Shown: piece after piece, positions 20,868 to 33,519 of the stretch
Position numbering within the stretch: position 1 is the first letter of the stretch
How the letters are laid out: each line of letters opens with the position of its first letter
DNA from: Lentinus brumalis
Taxonomy: Eukaryota; Basidiomycota; Agaricomycetes; Polyporales; Polyporaceae
Length of the DNA stretch: 64,000 bases
Assembly: GCA_001792895.1 (NCBI GenBank)
Contig: MARA01000006.1
Span: 1,178,001-1,242,000 of the forward strand
Direction of reading: 5' to 3'
Program-made: the position numbers and the translations under genes
The notes under the pieces: model-generated
Told to the model about the DNA's origin: nothing
The model's input: the letters and a program-made list of their open reading frames with translations, nothing else
Database searches by the model: none

Positions 20868-23800
20868 GACGTTCCCAGCTTGGCTGGAATACATGGTGCG
20901 CCCTCTGTCCACTCTTCATCCTCGAGGCCTGTTTGCCAATCCCGCACCTTAGATCCGGTATACGTGCACGCCACTAGCGTACTGCGACCAGACTTCCCGC
21001 CCTTGTCGCACTACTGTTGTGGTTTGGGAATGTTCTAATCAGCGATGTAGCGCTAGGAATGATACTGCGGCGCCCTCCTTACGTCCCTTGGCCTCCGAGC
21101 CGAGCACCTATCGTTCAGGCGAGCCTCATGTCTCTCCCCAGCGTTTTAGGGACTTCATACTCGTCGAGCAACCCACCTAGACTCTCCGTGAGTTCGTCTC
21201 AGGAATCAGGAAGCTTGCGGTGTTCGAGGATTGTCAGTTGGGTCAGCCAGGGTCAGCCTCAGGAATATCGACGAGGGTTAAGCTTACGGTTGTCGAGCAT
21301 AGACATGACCTGCTATCTGATCGTTTTCCGACATTCATCGAGTGCGCCTATGTTCGCTGACTTGGCTCTGACCGTATCAATTACTGAGATTAGTGCGTCT
21401 GAGTTCCATGATCCCAGCAAGCGATCGAAGACGTCACCAGTCTGCCGCCGCTCTATGTACGATAGGCGAGTATGTTGCTCAGTTCGTGGGCGTTCCTTTG
21501 CTGACAAGGTCCTTCATTAAGGACTGGTCGGTGTCTTCTGTATTGCGGGGATGATGGCGACTGCGTCTAGGTCGAAAAGTTGTCGAGCTACAAGTAGGTT
21601 TCCTCGCCATACCGATTGCACGTACGCTGAACGCAACTGGAACGTTACGTTCCAGACGCGTGTGTATCACTCCTCGTTGTCCCCCACTCTCATTTGCTCT
21701 TTCTGCGACAACGCGTCTTTCGCAACTCGGTTGCCACAATAGCCCAGGCTTTCAAAGGTTCAGGTACCATATGTGCGCGTATGTCGTAACTGTGAGTCCT
21801 ACGTGTCAGGTGCTTCAATCATCGGGGGAAGCACTCACATCTTTCTGTTAGCTTCGCTCGAGAAGTGCATGCAATTTCAGTAAGCCCCGGAGTGAGTGCT
21901 TCTCACCCCCGCCTGTGCCCTTCCTATAGTCGCCGGAAGAGATGTCCTGTTAAGGATGCGCGAAGGTGTGGTCAGCTCATTGCTGTGCGCGGTGAGATCA
22001 TCGCAACCCAAGTGTGGGACTCATACTTTGTGCCAGACTGGTGTTGCGAGCTTGAATAGTGAGAAAATCATTGGAAATGCGTCAGGCCGCCAGCTTACAC
22101 TTTCGCACCGAACGTCAGAGGACGTAAGCGTTGCAAGAGCTTGCACACACATTATAACATCGTCAGCGGCCAGTCCAAGGTCCGAAAGACAGCGAGCCCC
22201 CGCACCGCAGGGTGAATACGCGTGAACACCGCGAACGTCGCGTTGACTGAAACGACCGAATACACCGTCATGACATTGATATCTCTACTCCCTCACGTAT
22301 ACAGGTGCCCCCACCCCGTCGCGTGCGATGCACGCACCCGCCACTGTCTATCCCAGGCCTCTTTGGCTAGTGATGTTCGATTGCTAGTGAAGGCTACGTG
22401 CAGGATCCACCGACAGTAGTCTGAATCCCCCATGGGCCCGCTCCGTCCAAGCGCCACCGGCTAAGCGTTTTCCGCCGGCTTGACCCATCCTCCGCCAACT
22501 GATGTCATCGCATTCCTGTCAACGCGCTTTTCTCTGCTTTTCTGCAGCCTTTTTCCTCCATCTGACTTGTGCGTGTGTTTTCGTGATTTCTGAACGTGCC
22601 GGATGCATCTAAGTATGTACAGTATCCGAATGGTCTGTCACAGTGAGTGGTCCAGACGTACTAGCCTCTTTTGCGCATGATGCTGACTGTAGACATGGTT
22701 CCTTCTGGAATAGGACCGTCTCGATATCGGCATGCCGCGTTTGCATTTGCAAAGCCAATTCAGCCCGATACTCTGGCGGCCACGGAGGCTTTTCGCTACG
22801 CAGTTGACGTCCTGGACTAAGACCTCTCTGGTGAGCTATCGGTGCGCTCACCGTTGATACGCTCATGTTCTGTGTTCATCAGCGTTCGTCGTAGGTGTGC
22901 CTAGGACGAAATCGCTGGGTGCTTGACTATCCTGCTCGGACCAGATCCCGACATCCGAGCCTGTGCACTCGACCTAGCTCGACCTGTGCTGAAATAGGCT
23001 AAAATCAAGCTAGAATCGATATGATCACGTTCGCGTAAGGTATGTCAGATCATAGATGGGACCTCGTCTGACCTCGTGGGCTATCAAGTACGGTGTTTAG
23101 ATGTCCGTCCGGACGTCTACTGCCAGCTTCTGCCGGGATCGTCCTGGATCATCGCGGGTCTGGAGGTCGTGGAGCACTTATACTACTCCTAGTAAGTAGT
23201 GCTGCCCGCTCTTCAGCTGTGTCCCCAGCTACTTATGGGTACATACTGGTACATAGTGCTCCATTGAAGCCTCGTGGTGAAGTGAAGCTCGGGTTCGATG
23301 GATCTGCCAGCCTGGCGATCCAGCTCCGTCGGTATCGAGCACCGAAACCTCCGCTGGTCTTCGGCCCTTCGTGTCATGCGCCAGTACAGTGGCACGCTGC
23401 TGGGAGGCGCTAGATGCTGGTAGAGATTCTGATATCAAGTGCATCTGCGGCGTCCTGCCCAGTGCCCTGTCCTGCCTCATCCTGCAAGAGAATTTGCGGG
23501 TACGTACGTCTCGGCAGGGCCTGGCACGGCGAACCTGGGGCTGCTTCTCGAAGTCCTTCATCGGAGCGCTAGAAAGGTGCGCTTTCCAGTCTTTTCCAGC
23601 CAATGCAAACTTCAAAGATAGGCGGGACACGAGCTGACACGAGTCCTTCTGACGAAATAGCTCTGCCGCGCCCCTTTCTGATCTTTCCCATGGTCGCGGT
23701 TGTAGGCTCCAGTGTGTCCTTGAGAAGATGGATGACGCGAGACAAATGAATCATGAATCTGTAGTTCTAGTAGTAGTGAGTATCAGGAGTGTGCTCATGG

Positions 23801-25781
23801 GAAGACCGACGGTAAGTATGAGCCTTGCTCCGAGCCGATACTGTATGCGCTGATCTATACCTCCTTTGAGCTAGGCCACAGTGGACACGGCTTTTTTTTC
23901 AGGGTACTTTCCTTGCGGGGTCCGCAGAGGAATGCATCCGCTGCATCTCTTCGCCACACGCAGGCACATTTGTTCACACCACCCGAGGGCACCGTCAGCC
24001 GCGTTGTGCTGGAAGTCGGAAGGTAGCGGAATGTGTGACGTTCGTCTGATAGAAATGACGACGCCAGTACGTACCGGGCCCAGCAGAGGCCAACAGCTGG
24101 ACCAGCCACACATGTCGTATGAGGATCCGGACCCGAGTCCCGACGCCAACGTACATAGTGTATCGACAGCTGCCCTACCTGCCACGAGTTGGCGGCAAAG
24201 TCTATAGGACTCCACGTGTTGAGGACATCGAGGTAAGTATGTCGATTTAAACCATGCTTCTAACGGCCGCGGGAGGGGAGGCAGTTCTTCTCGCTGCGTC
24301 AATCAATTCGCGGGACGATGAGGCGAAAGTTTGGTGTTACGAAGCGCAAAATCGAAAATCATGTGGATAGACGAGTCCTTCGCTGGCGCGCCGCTTGCTG
24401 AATGTATTCATTCTGCAGCGGAGGTTCCCAGGCAAGAACTTTACTCCGTTTCCGCGTTCAATTCCAATAGCAGAGGAGGCGCAAGGGGTACTGTACAAGC
24501 GGACCACCTCGAGCTCTCTCGAGCTGAGGAGTCTCGGATGTGAATCATGGCGCGTATATGTATCGGCGCCACACTGCCTGCCATCCACGTCGGTGACGCC
24601 AGCGAAGCCCTCGGGAATTCAATTCGCACGCGCGCAGACGAGACGTACGCAATATGCTCACAAGGGGCAAGTTGGGAACAGTTCTCAGGGACGTGGTATG
24701 ATGTGTAGAACACCGCCCATCGAGCTGGAAAGGCACCAGGTTCTCATGCCGATCTGTTGTGGTTAGTTGCTGAGTGTACGCAGATCTCCACAGGTGTCTC
24801 TTGCAGCCACATACCAGGCCTGCAGCCAGCGCAACCCGCGATCCAAGGAGGAATGCGGAGTGCGGAGTTGCACGACCATGATCCGCCAGCGATCATTCGG
24901 GAGAGCGCAAGCGGCGAGCGGGACCGGCTATGAAACCTGGGGGCAATTTTGCTGTCGGGACATCTCGATCACTGCGGCGAGGCGAAATGAAACGGGCTAA
25001 AATGATGCAGTAACGCTGTATGTAAGTGCACACTCGCCTCGTGTCCGTGAACGTGCACACCAGAGCCGCAGTCTAGTGTTTTCCAGCAGACGACACGGAC
25101 ACCGTCGTGATTCTGGCACAAAACGCAAGGAACACGCGCGGTCGGCGACAAGTTCCTACCTAGTCCGTCTATTGCAAAAGTGGAAGGTGAAATATGTACG
25201 GCATTATGAGGGGGTAAGACTTGGTGCATTATCATAATTCAGTTGCGTTGATCCTCGGTAAGCAGCCGCGGCAAATGGGCATCATAGACTCCGGACGCCC
25301 ATGGCGTTGGCGATCCCGGTTGTGTCGATCCCTTCTCTTGATACGCTTTCAATGGTAAGCCCACAGAGGCCTCTGTCGAATGTACTGCCTGACTGTTTCG
25401 TGCTTCAGAAACCTGCTGGCTGCTCACAACGTCAGTGACCAGGCAAAAGGTACCCCCGGCATGCTCATGCGTGCCGAGCGGAAAGAGGTGTGGCCACCGT
25501 CCTTGATGAGAACATCTGGACCCCACCTCGCGCAGCCTCCAGATCCGGATCTGATCGCCAGGACTGTCCACGGATGTCTGGCCTGCCTGCGCCAACCCGG
25601 AATTTACGGACGTCGGCGATGCGGTTGGAGTGCGCCAGGTTCCAAGGACCTTTCCCATCTGCCTCCTGGCTTCCACTATCTCGTCCACACATCTCTCGTC
25701 CTCCACCTTCCGCTTTTCAACTAGTCTCGTCATCCCGGTCCACCTGGCCGTCCGCTCTTTAAATCCCTGTGGCTTTCCGCC
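20868..25781. other. Gene-poor region of about 4.9 kb
   Basis: I find no phase-consistent gene. Open frames are short, codon use is not coding-like, and I recognise no reverse transcriptase, transposase, integrase or long terminal repeat. The longest frames (21017-21520 plus, 25239-25847 minus) show no domain, and the latter overlaps the start of the next gene. It could be decayed mobile DNA, non-coding RNA or simply intergenic sequence. It flanks the terpene cyclase, and I found no P450, transporter or other tailoring gene in it. Confidence 0.45.
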
Positions 25782-27588
25782 ATGTTCTCTCGTTCCGTAC
25801 CCAGCCTCCTCCTTCCCAACGCTCTGGCCAGCATGACCTCGCTCCACCGCCGATACACTACTCTCATCCTTGACTTGGGCGACGTCCTCTTCAGGTGGTC
25901 ACCTAAGACCAACACCCCCATCCCTCCTCGACAACTCAAGGAGATCCTCTCCTCCGTGACATGGTTCGAGTACGAGCGCGGTCGCATCTCTCAAGCTGAA
26001 TGCTACGAGCGCGTCGCGGCAGAGTTCAAACTTGACGTTGAGGTCATCTCGGAAGCCTTCAAACAAGCTCGCGAGTCGTTACGGCCGAACGAAGAGTTCA
26101 TTGCGTTGATTCGCGAACTCCGACAGCAGAGCCATGGACAGCTCACCGTCCTCGCCCTCTCCAACATCTCCCTTCCCGATTACGAGTACATCATGTCCCT
26201 GAGCTCCGACTGGTCCACCATCTTCGACCGCGTCATCCCCTCTGCCCTCGTCGGCGAGCGCAAACCTCACCTAGCATGCTTCCGCAAGGTCATCTCCGAG
26301 GCGAAACTCGAACCCCAACTCACCGTCTTCGTCGACGACAAAACCGACAACGTCGCCTCTGCTCGATCGCTTGGCATGCATGGCATCATCTTCGACGATC
26401 AAGCTAACGTGTTCCGTCAACTGCGGAATATCTTCGGCGACCCCACACGACGAGGTTTCGAGTATCTTCGTAAGAACGCAGGCAAGCTCGAGTCGGTCAC
26501 ATCCAACGGCGCTGTGTTCGAGGAGAACTTCACACAGCTCATCATCTACGAGCTGACTAACGATAAGTGCGTCCTATCCTAGTCATCTCTATGCATAAAC
26601 GACTGATTACGTACCTTGACAGGAGCCTCATCACGATATCAGAGTGCCCTCGTACTTGGAATTTCTTCCGAGGTACGTCAATTCGCTGCTTGTGATCGAG
26701 TTGCGGTGTCTCACACCGTCGTGTAGGAAAACCGCTCTTTTCCGAAACCTTCCCTGACGACGTTGACACGACGTCCGTGGCATTGACGGTCCTGCGTCCT
26801 GACCGTGCGCTGGTCTCCTCAATCCTGGACGAGATGCTTAACTACGTCGATGCCGACGGCATCATGCAGGTGATTAAACTTCCCATCATCTCATTCGGTG
26901 CCTCGCGCTAACGATTTCTGGTCAGACGTACTTCGACCATTCACGACCGCGCATGGATCCCTTCGTGTGCGTGAACGTCCTCTCGCTCTTCTTCGAGCAT
27001 GGGCGCGGACACCAACTCCCACACACCCTCGACTGGGTTTACGAGGTCCTCGTACACCGTGCCTACGAAGGCGGCTCTCGGTACTACTTGTCCGCGGACT
27101 GCTTCCTCTTCTTCATGAGCCGGCTGCTCCAGCGCGTCCACGACCCCGCGGTTCAGGCTCGGCTCCGACCTGTATTCATCGAGCGTATGCAAGAACGAGT
27201 GGGCGCCGCGGGAGACTCCATGGACCTCGCGTTCCGGATCCTGGCAGCCTCGACCGTTGGCATTCAGTGCCCTCGCGATCTGGAGAGGCTGACGGGCGCT
27301 CAATGCGAAGACGGCGGGTGGGACCTTTGCTGGTTCTACCAGTTCGGGTCGACGGGTCTCCGAGCAGGCAACCGCGGGCTCACTACGGCCCTCGCAATCA
27401 GGGCCATAGAGACGGCGATCGCCTGCCCGCCTTCCCCTGCGCTATCCACAGCGTCGTCCAAGTTGGACACACCACAGAGGAAGCGCTTCCCGTCAATTCA
27501 CCGCCCAGTGAGCCCGATTCGTTTCGGTGACTTCCTCATGCCTTGGAGGAAGTCGCACAACCGGAACAGCGTCCTCGTCGAGGGCTGA
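25782..27588 (+). CDS. HAD-terpene cyclase fusion, likely drimane-type sesquiterpene synthase, 546 aa
   Basis: Four exons, phase-consistent: 25782-26566, 26623-26672, 26727-26869, 26926-27588. The N-terminal half is a haloacid dehalogenase-like domain with motif I LILD31LGDVLF, motif II S127 (LALSN), motif III K161 (GERKP) and motif IV D185-D186 (VFVDDKTDN). The C-terminal half is a terpene-cyclase beta-type domain with D290-V-D292-T-T, the DxDTT acid motif that protonates farnesyl diphosphate in this enzyme class. In characterised relatives (fungal AstC-type enzymes) the cyclase domain makes drimanyl diphosphate and the HAD domain removes phosphate, giving drimane alcohols such as drimenol or albicanol. 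The exact product cannot be told. A second in-frame Met at codon 18 is an equally possible start. Probably cytosolic. Confidence 0.88.
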
Positions 27589-28376
27589 ACGTTCTCTACG
27601 TTATGTTCTCCATCGCTATCTCTTGTCGTCCCCTCTCACATCCTCCCTCGCACCTGATCTTCCCGAGACCCGTGGCCTGGCGTGCAGCCGACCTGTAGAT
27701 ATGTATATAGTATAAAAGTTGCCCGCCCTTGTATAGATGTGTAACATAGAGTCCCTAGCAATTGCTCGTTTTGCTTTCTTATACACTTGCTGTTTGTCGT
27801 CACTGTCCGCATATCGCTTCGTCTGCTTACACCGTACCCTCCTTGCTTCTAATTCCCCTGGAACATGGACCACGGTTTGCGCAGTACGGTACACGCTCTC
27901 CCTCGCACATGTCATGCTGTCCGTCTACGTCGCAACTATTCTTTGGATAATACCTTCCTCCCTCTGAGGTCTCCCTCAACTTGCGCCGAGTAAGCGTTGT
28001 CACGTCCCCAGACTCCCGCCATGACGACTACTTCCAGCTCTCGGCGAGGGCGGAGCTCATGCGGTTCCCCGGCGCAGCGAAGACAGAGCCGCTGATAAGT
28101 AAGCCTCATGCCAGCAAAAGGCCGATCATGTACTCACGCAAACCATCACGGCAAGACACCAGAAGCTACCGCGTACTGTTACTTACGTGTTGCTGGCTGT
28201 TGCGGGTTTCCCTTTGTCTGTCCTGGACCGGGAGTGAAGGTCCCGAGAGCAATCAGGGGAACGAGGCTCGGCCAGCCGCCTTCCGACGTCTCCTGGACGA
28301 CTCAAGTTCAGGTTGCATATCATGTAGGGTACATTCGCTTGTAAAGATCACCAGAATACAGATTTCCGCTATACAT
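27589..28376. other. Intergenic region between converging genes
   Basis: About 790 bp holding the 3' flanks of the terpene cyclase (plus) and threonine deaminase (minus). I see no gene in it; the larger open frames run antisense into ILV1 exons. Confidence 0.5.
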
Positions 28377-30661
28377 TCAGCCTCTGAGGAATCGTCTATA
28401 CACCTCGCTCTCCGTCTCCTCCACATACGGATACCCAAGATTCTTGAGGTAATCCTCGAACTGTGCCGTGTCTTCGGGAGGAACCTGGATGCCGGCGAGG
28501 ACTTTACCGATATCTGCGCCATGGACCCAGGTCAGTTACTTCAAGGCAGCTGGTGTACTGAGACAAACCTGCGCCATGGTTGCGGTAGTGGAACAGAGAG
28601 ATGTTCCATCCACTGTGGAGGCCCTTCAGGAACCTCCTCAGCGCGTCAGGCCGCTCGGGGAACTCTATCAGACAGGATGAGCGTCGAGACACACAAGAGC
28701 AGATTGGGCCAAAGTATCACACGTACCGAATCTGAACATACGCTCGTTGGGCACTTGGGTGCAGCCTCCGATCATGTACCGGGCGTGGCTCTTCGCCATC
28801 TCGTCGTCGCTGATGTCGACAGCCTTCATCTCCAGTTGTTCGAGTGCAGCGATGAGTTCTGAGACTTCCTTGGCGCGCGAAGTGCTCTCCAGCTGGAACG
28901 AGAGAAAGATCTGTGCCCGCTTGGGGTCATGGTACCGATAGACGAACTCCGTGGTAGCACGAGGGTGGATTTTGTCATGGAGGGCGAAGAAACTGCCACC
29001 CGGTATGTGAGGCGACAATTACGTGTGCGCAATGAGCGACGCACCTGCCAGGTTTCTCTGGAATTTCTACGCAGAGTAGAGCCTCCCTCCCTTCTCCAAG
29101 CTCTGCGCGCTCCGCAACGAAGCGGAGACGGTCGAAATTCATGTTCGCACCACTGATGACGGCTACAAATTTTTTCTGTGCACCGATCAACTCGTTGTCC
29201 ACGATGTGGCGTTTGAGCGCAGCTAGGGCTAGTGCCCCCGCAGGCTCAGTGATCGATCTAGTTTCTGAGTCCTCCCAGTGAACCTTGACTCATATAGGTG
29301 CAGTCGCAAGTTCTAAGCTCACCTTCGAACACGTCCTTGATGGCTGCACACAGCTCATCCGTGTCGACCTTCACGACACCGTCCAGCAGGTTTTGACAGA
29401 TCCTGAATGGCTCTTCGCCGACGAGCTTCACCGCTGTGCCATCGCTGAACAAGCCAACTTCGGACAGGGTCACTCGCTGCCCCTTCTCCAAGCTGCGTGC
29501 CATCGCATCCGCGTCCACGGTCTCTCCTCCGATGACCTTCGTCCTCGGAGAGCCGATGCGCTTCACGTAAGACGCGATACCGGCAGCAAGGCCGCCTCCA
29601 CCAATACCGGCGACAATGCCGTCTAGTGTCTCCGGGTTCGGAATCTGCTTCAGAATCTCCATTCCAACGGTGCCCTGGCCAGCGATGACAAGGGGGTCGT
29701 CGTACGGTGGGACGAAGATAAGGCCATATGTGGCAGCTAGCCGCGCGCATTCCGACTTCGCCTCGTCGAAGTCTTGTCCGAAGAGGACGACCTTCGCTCC
29801 CAGCCGGGAGACATTGCGCACCTTGATCGTAGGCGTGGCCTTTGGCATTACGATGGTGCATGGGATACCCAACTTGGATCCCGAAAGCGCGACACCCTGC
29901 GCGTGATTACCTAGGTAAACGTTCAGTATCGCGTTCCAACTATGACGGGCCGCCAAACGTGTGCGATGAGCCAACCTGCCAAGCTCGAAGATGGATGTAG
30001 TACTATGCTGCATTTCTACCGCCGTGCCACATTATCACACATAGCGGTTATTTCAGGGAGTTGAACCCTGCTGCAGCTATGCAGTTCGAAGTCGGTATGG
30101 TCTGCATCTGTGAGAGACGTGTTCGAGCTGCGCATCGGACGCACGAGGAACGTCTACACCTCGAACTTCAACGAAGCACTCAAACAGGCGCCATCGAGCA
30201 GAGCTTCCGAAGTATTCTGGGTGTTGAATATCTTCGAGATCTCCACACGACGGCCGTCCAATTATGCATGGCCTGTGCAAACTCCTGGAATAGGAAGATG
30301 CGCTCAGTTGCTAGGGGTACGCACACTAACCCGCGCTGCATGTCACGACGCCCTTCCACCGCTCCTCATCCGCCAAGCTCGCCATGAAGTTGTACGCGCC
30401 GCGGATCTTGAAGCTGAAGACCTCCTGCAGGTCCTCCCGCTTGAGCCATATCTGGTTCCCTAGCCGCGCGCTGAGATTCGGGCAGTAGACCAGCGGTGTC
30501 TCTTTGAGAATTTCGTAGACTTTGGATGTCAAGATCAGCCTGAGGTAGTCTGGAGAGCCATCGGGCAGGACGGCGTGTGCTGGGAGTCGCGGGTACCGCG
30601 ACTCTGGGATCCGTTCGGGTGCGTGGGAGGAGTATTCGGTGGCGGCTGCCGTTGTCGACAT
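28377..30661 (-). CDS. ILV1: Threonine deaminase (threonine ammonia-lyase), 545 aa
   Basis: PLP enzyme converting threonine to 2-oxobutanoate, the first step to isoleucine; mitochondrial in fungi and feedback-inhibited by isoleucine. Six exons, phase-consistent: 30331-30661, 29323-29910, 29045-29264, 28727-28992, 28569-28664, 28377-28513. The PLP lysine lies in [11 protein letters not shown], followed by [12 protein letters not shown], the glycine loop [11 protein letters not shown] and [12 protein letters not shown]. The C-terminal half carries two ACT-like regulatory segments ([12 protein letters not shown] and [13 protein letters not shown]). No strong mitochondrial presequence is seen in the first exon. 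Intron 1 is 420 nt, seven times the local norm. Confidence 0.95.
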
Positions 30662-31106
30662 GCTCGCAGGCGTCCTGAGGCTATCGCAGGGGATCGACGG
30701 AGCAGGTGCGAACTAATTCAGATGGTCGACGTAGCGAGAGATCAGCAAGAGCGTAGTGGCCGCACGAGTCACTTCTCCGGAAGTTTCAGGTCATGGTCGA
30801 CGCCTCATGTGAATGGCGCCGGAAACACACTGTACCCAACTGGCACCCAACGGCCCCTGCCCCACGCGACTACGCCATGCACACGCCACGGTACAATCGG
30901 AACGGGAATGGATATCCAACAAACAGCACTACATACACGTATAGGCTATGATATGTGAGAGATAAAACAAGAGTACAGAGAGACGTAGTAGTGCCCGATG
31001 AGAGAGAAACAGGATATAGCAGTGCGATAGACATTCAAGATACAACATGCACAGCGCGGCGGTCCCCAGAATTCAGCGTACAGGGCCGGAAAGAATGGCA
31101 AGAAGA
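30662..31106. other. Intergenic region, ILV1 promoter and PHD gene 3' flank
   Basis: About 445 bp between two minus-strand genes. It should carry the ILV1 promoter and the PHD gene's 3' UTR. No site was assigned. Confidence 0.5.
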
Positions 31107-33285
31107 TCATAGAGTCCCTGCTCGCCGATCGCGTTCCTTCGCTTTCGCGCCAGGCCCAAACCGCTCCTGGAAGCTGATGAGCTCCTCCATAAGCTCCTCC
31201 ATCATCTTCATGGTGGACTCTTCGCCGCTCCCGCTGATCGCAAGGGGGCAGCAGGGGTGCCGGGATGCGAGATGTCATTCTCGAGCACAAGGTGTGAGCC
31301 ATCAGCCACGCCAGCTTCGACGTCCATCAGGCCACCCTCGGCGACAGTTCTCTGCTGTGCCTGCAGCGCCTTCCCCAATGCCTCTTTCCGCCGTGTCCTC
31401 TCCATCGCCGCGGCCTGCTCGCGGCCCACCCACTCGACAAGCGACCGAACGCGTTTGTTCATGTCGCCGACGCTCATGCGTTTGCTAGGCCATTTGACCT
31501 TTACGCCGCGCTCTATTGTGCGATCCTGGGACTCTCGGGAGTTGCCGTCAAGCACGGAGCCACGGACTTCAAGAGGTCGAGGTATGTCCGTGGGCAGCAT
31601 CGAGTCAAGGTGTGCGAGATAGTCTGGGAGGTGCCAGGAAGTGAAGAGTGGTTGTTGGGACACAGCGTATGCATGAGATTGGTGGTATGCGCGGGATGCG
31701 GCCGCGGACCCTCCGCTACCGCTGGCATGAGCCTGGGTTCGTCTGTTACTGGGTTCCGCCGCGTTGTTGGCTGAACGAGGGTATATGTAGGACATGGGTA
31801 TTGGGGTATAAGTGAGTGATGTGCAAGGCTAGGTGACAAGATGGAAGACGCACCTTTTGCGCGGTTGTTGCTCTTGCGTGTCGGGGCAGCGCTCGGAACT
31901 GGTGAGCACGTGAGTTGACGTCACACGCCCCGGCAAAGATACGCGACTGACCTTCATCGCCGTCGACGGACGCGACGTCCTGCGGCTGCGACTTCCTGCC
32001 TCCGGTTCGCTTGCGCGGGTTACCCGTGCGCACCGTCGACGCCGTGGAGGGAGGGCCTGGAGGGCCTTTGGGCACGTTGAGTGGCGTTATGTCGCGCGCG
32101 AGCACCGATGGCGGCGGGCGATCGGAGGTAACAGACGCAGATCTTGTCCTTTTCATGGAGGCGCTAGCGAGCGCGGTAGATGTGGGCAACGTGGTCATAT
32201 GTGGGGATATAAGGTCGAGCACTCACGCGTCGTCGTCTGTTCTCTTCCGCTTCTTCTTGGGATTTGCCGGTGGCTCAGTGTCGTTCTCCAGATCTGCGAG
32301 TCCGTTGAGACCACCACCGTGCCCACTCACAGCAGATATGGGAGTGCGTGGAAGTAAGTCATATTCGACCTGGACTCCATAATCGGCTTTGGACAGCTCG
32401 ATGAGCGCCTGAAACTTCTCTTCGTCGTACGCAGCATCGCGACTGTTCATCGTATTCCTGCGTTTCGTGGCCTTCGAGACGGCAGGTGAGTGCGAGCGTG
32501 AATTGCGAAGCGCGTTGGCTAGAGTCGGTGTCGGGGGTGGATGAGAGTGCGATGAGTGTCGAGTGTGTTTGTAGGCCCAGTCCCTGCGAGGCACAATGTG
32601 AGAATGGGTGGTCCTTCAGTAGCAGATCAGACGTACCTCACGACATGCGCCCACAAGTCAGGCCTGCATTCCTCGCAGTAATACAGCACGGGCACGCTCT
32701 CCAGGGCGTCATAGTGCATACACTGCCCATGCTGCCAGGCCTTGCATATCTCGCACTGGACCATGAACTCTCCCTGGTCTGGATCCTCCTCACCTGAAAA
32801 GAGTATTGGGAACACGTTCGAGGGTGATCGACGCGACGACACGCACCGTACTTCTGGCAGATGCAACGCGTTATACCACCTTCCTCCTCCTCCCCCTCTC
32901 CAGTCTCGCCTGCGCCGTCGTCTCCAACAGCTTCTGTGTTTCCGTCGATATCGTCACTGGGGATGAGCAGAGAGAGCGGGATCCTGTCTTTCTCCTTGGC
33001 CTTGCGCTTGGTCCGCACGGAGCCCCCGTTGGTGCTGACGCCGTTCCTCACGATGGGCACTTCTTCGAGGGGCTCCTCGAACTCTTCGTTCTTCGCGCGT
33101 TTGCTTCGTCCGTTGCTGTGGTTGGGGTTGAGGGAGGGCCGGGGGGCGTTGTCCTTGGACTTGGGGTTGACCTCGGACGGTGGCGAGCCGGCCGGGGACT
33201 TGCTGGAGGAAGGCGCGGGACGTCGTCCGGAGCGTCGGGGCTCCTTCGGGGACGGTGGGGGACCCATGGCGGCCACGTTGGCCAT
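31107..33285 (-). CDS. PHD-finger protein, Cti6-like (Rpd3L-type histone deacetylase component), 600 aa
   Basis: Seven exons, phase-consistent: 32847-33285, 32637-32793, 32227-32583, 31952-32163, 31854-31898, 31289-31770, 31107-31217. The PHD finger spans the exon 1-2 junction: CICQKYGEEDPDQG..CEIC..WQHGQCM..YYCEECRPDLW, with all C4HC3 zinc ligands. Such fingers bind methylated H3K4 and, in yeast Cti6, recruit the Rpd3L deacetylase. Basic nuclear-type patches flank it (RKRTGGRKSQ). A conserved helical block follows (WPSKRMSVGDMNKRVRSLVEWVGREQ), and the C-terminus is MKMMEELMEELISFQERFG. The last join uses acceptor GAAGAG and is the least certain. Divergent from VPS8. Confidence 0.85.
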
Positions 33286-33519
33286 CGCTGACGTTGGGCG
33301 ATGCGGCGAGGAAGTGAGTGGGTGGTCGAGGGGGAAGATACAGACAATGCCCCCAATTCCCGGTCCTCCTCAGTTTAGATCGCCGTTTTTGGCAGATAAG
33401 TCTACATTAGGCTAAACGTTCGAGTAATTACGACTGGCTGTATACGCGGCTATTCCGGCCTGCTCGTCACCGTTCCCCGCGTCCCCGACAGTCGTCCTTG
33501 CTATCTCCTGGGCTTGTCC
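33286..33519. promoter_or_regulatory. Bidirectional promoter, PHD gene / VPS8
   Basis: 234 bp separate the two divergent start codons, short enough that one nucleosome-free region must serve both genes. No specific motif assigned. Confidence 0.5.

Noticed and set aside
23285..23300. GGGTTCGATGG sequence resembling a tRNA B box
   Set aside because: It lacks the RATCC part of the B box, and no cloverleaf can be folded around it.
20868..25781. Possible transposon in the gene-poor region
   Set aside because: I looked for terminal repeats, reverse transcriptase, integrase and transposase motifs on both strands and recognised none.
25239..25847. 202-codon minus-strand ORF
   Set aside because: No domain, charged low-complexity translation, and overlap with the start of the well-supported HAD-terpene cyclase gene.
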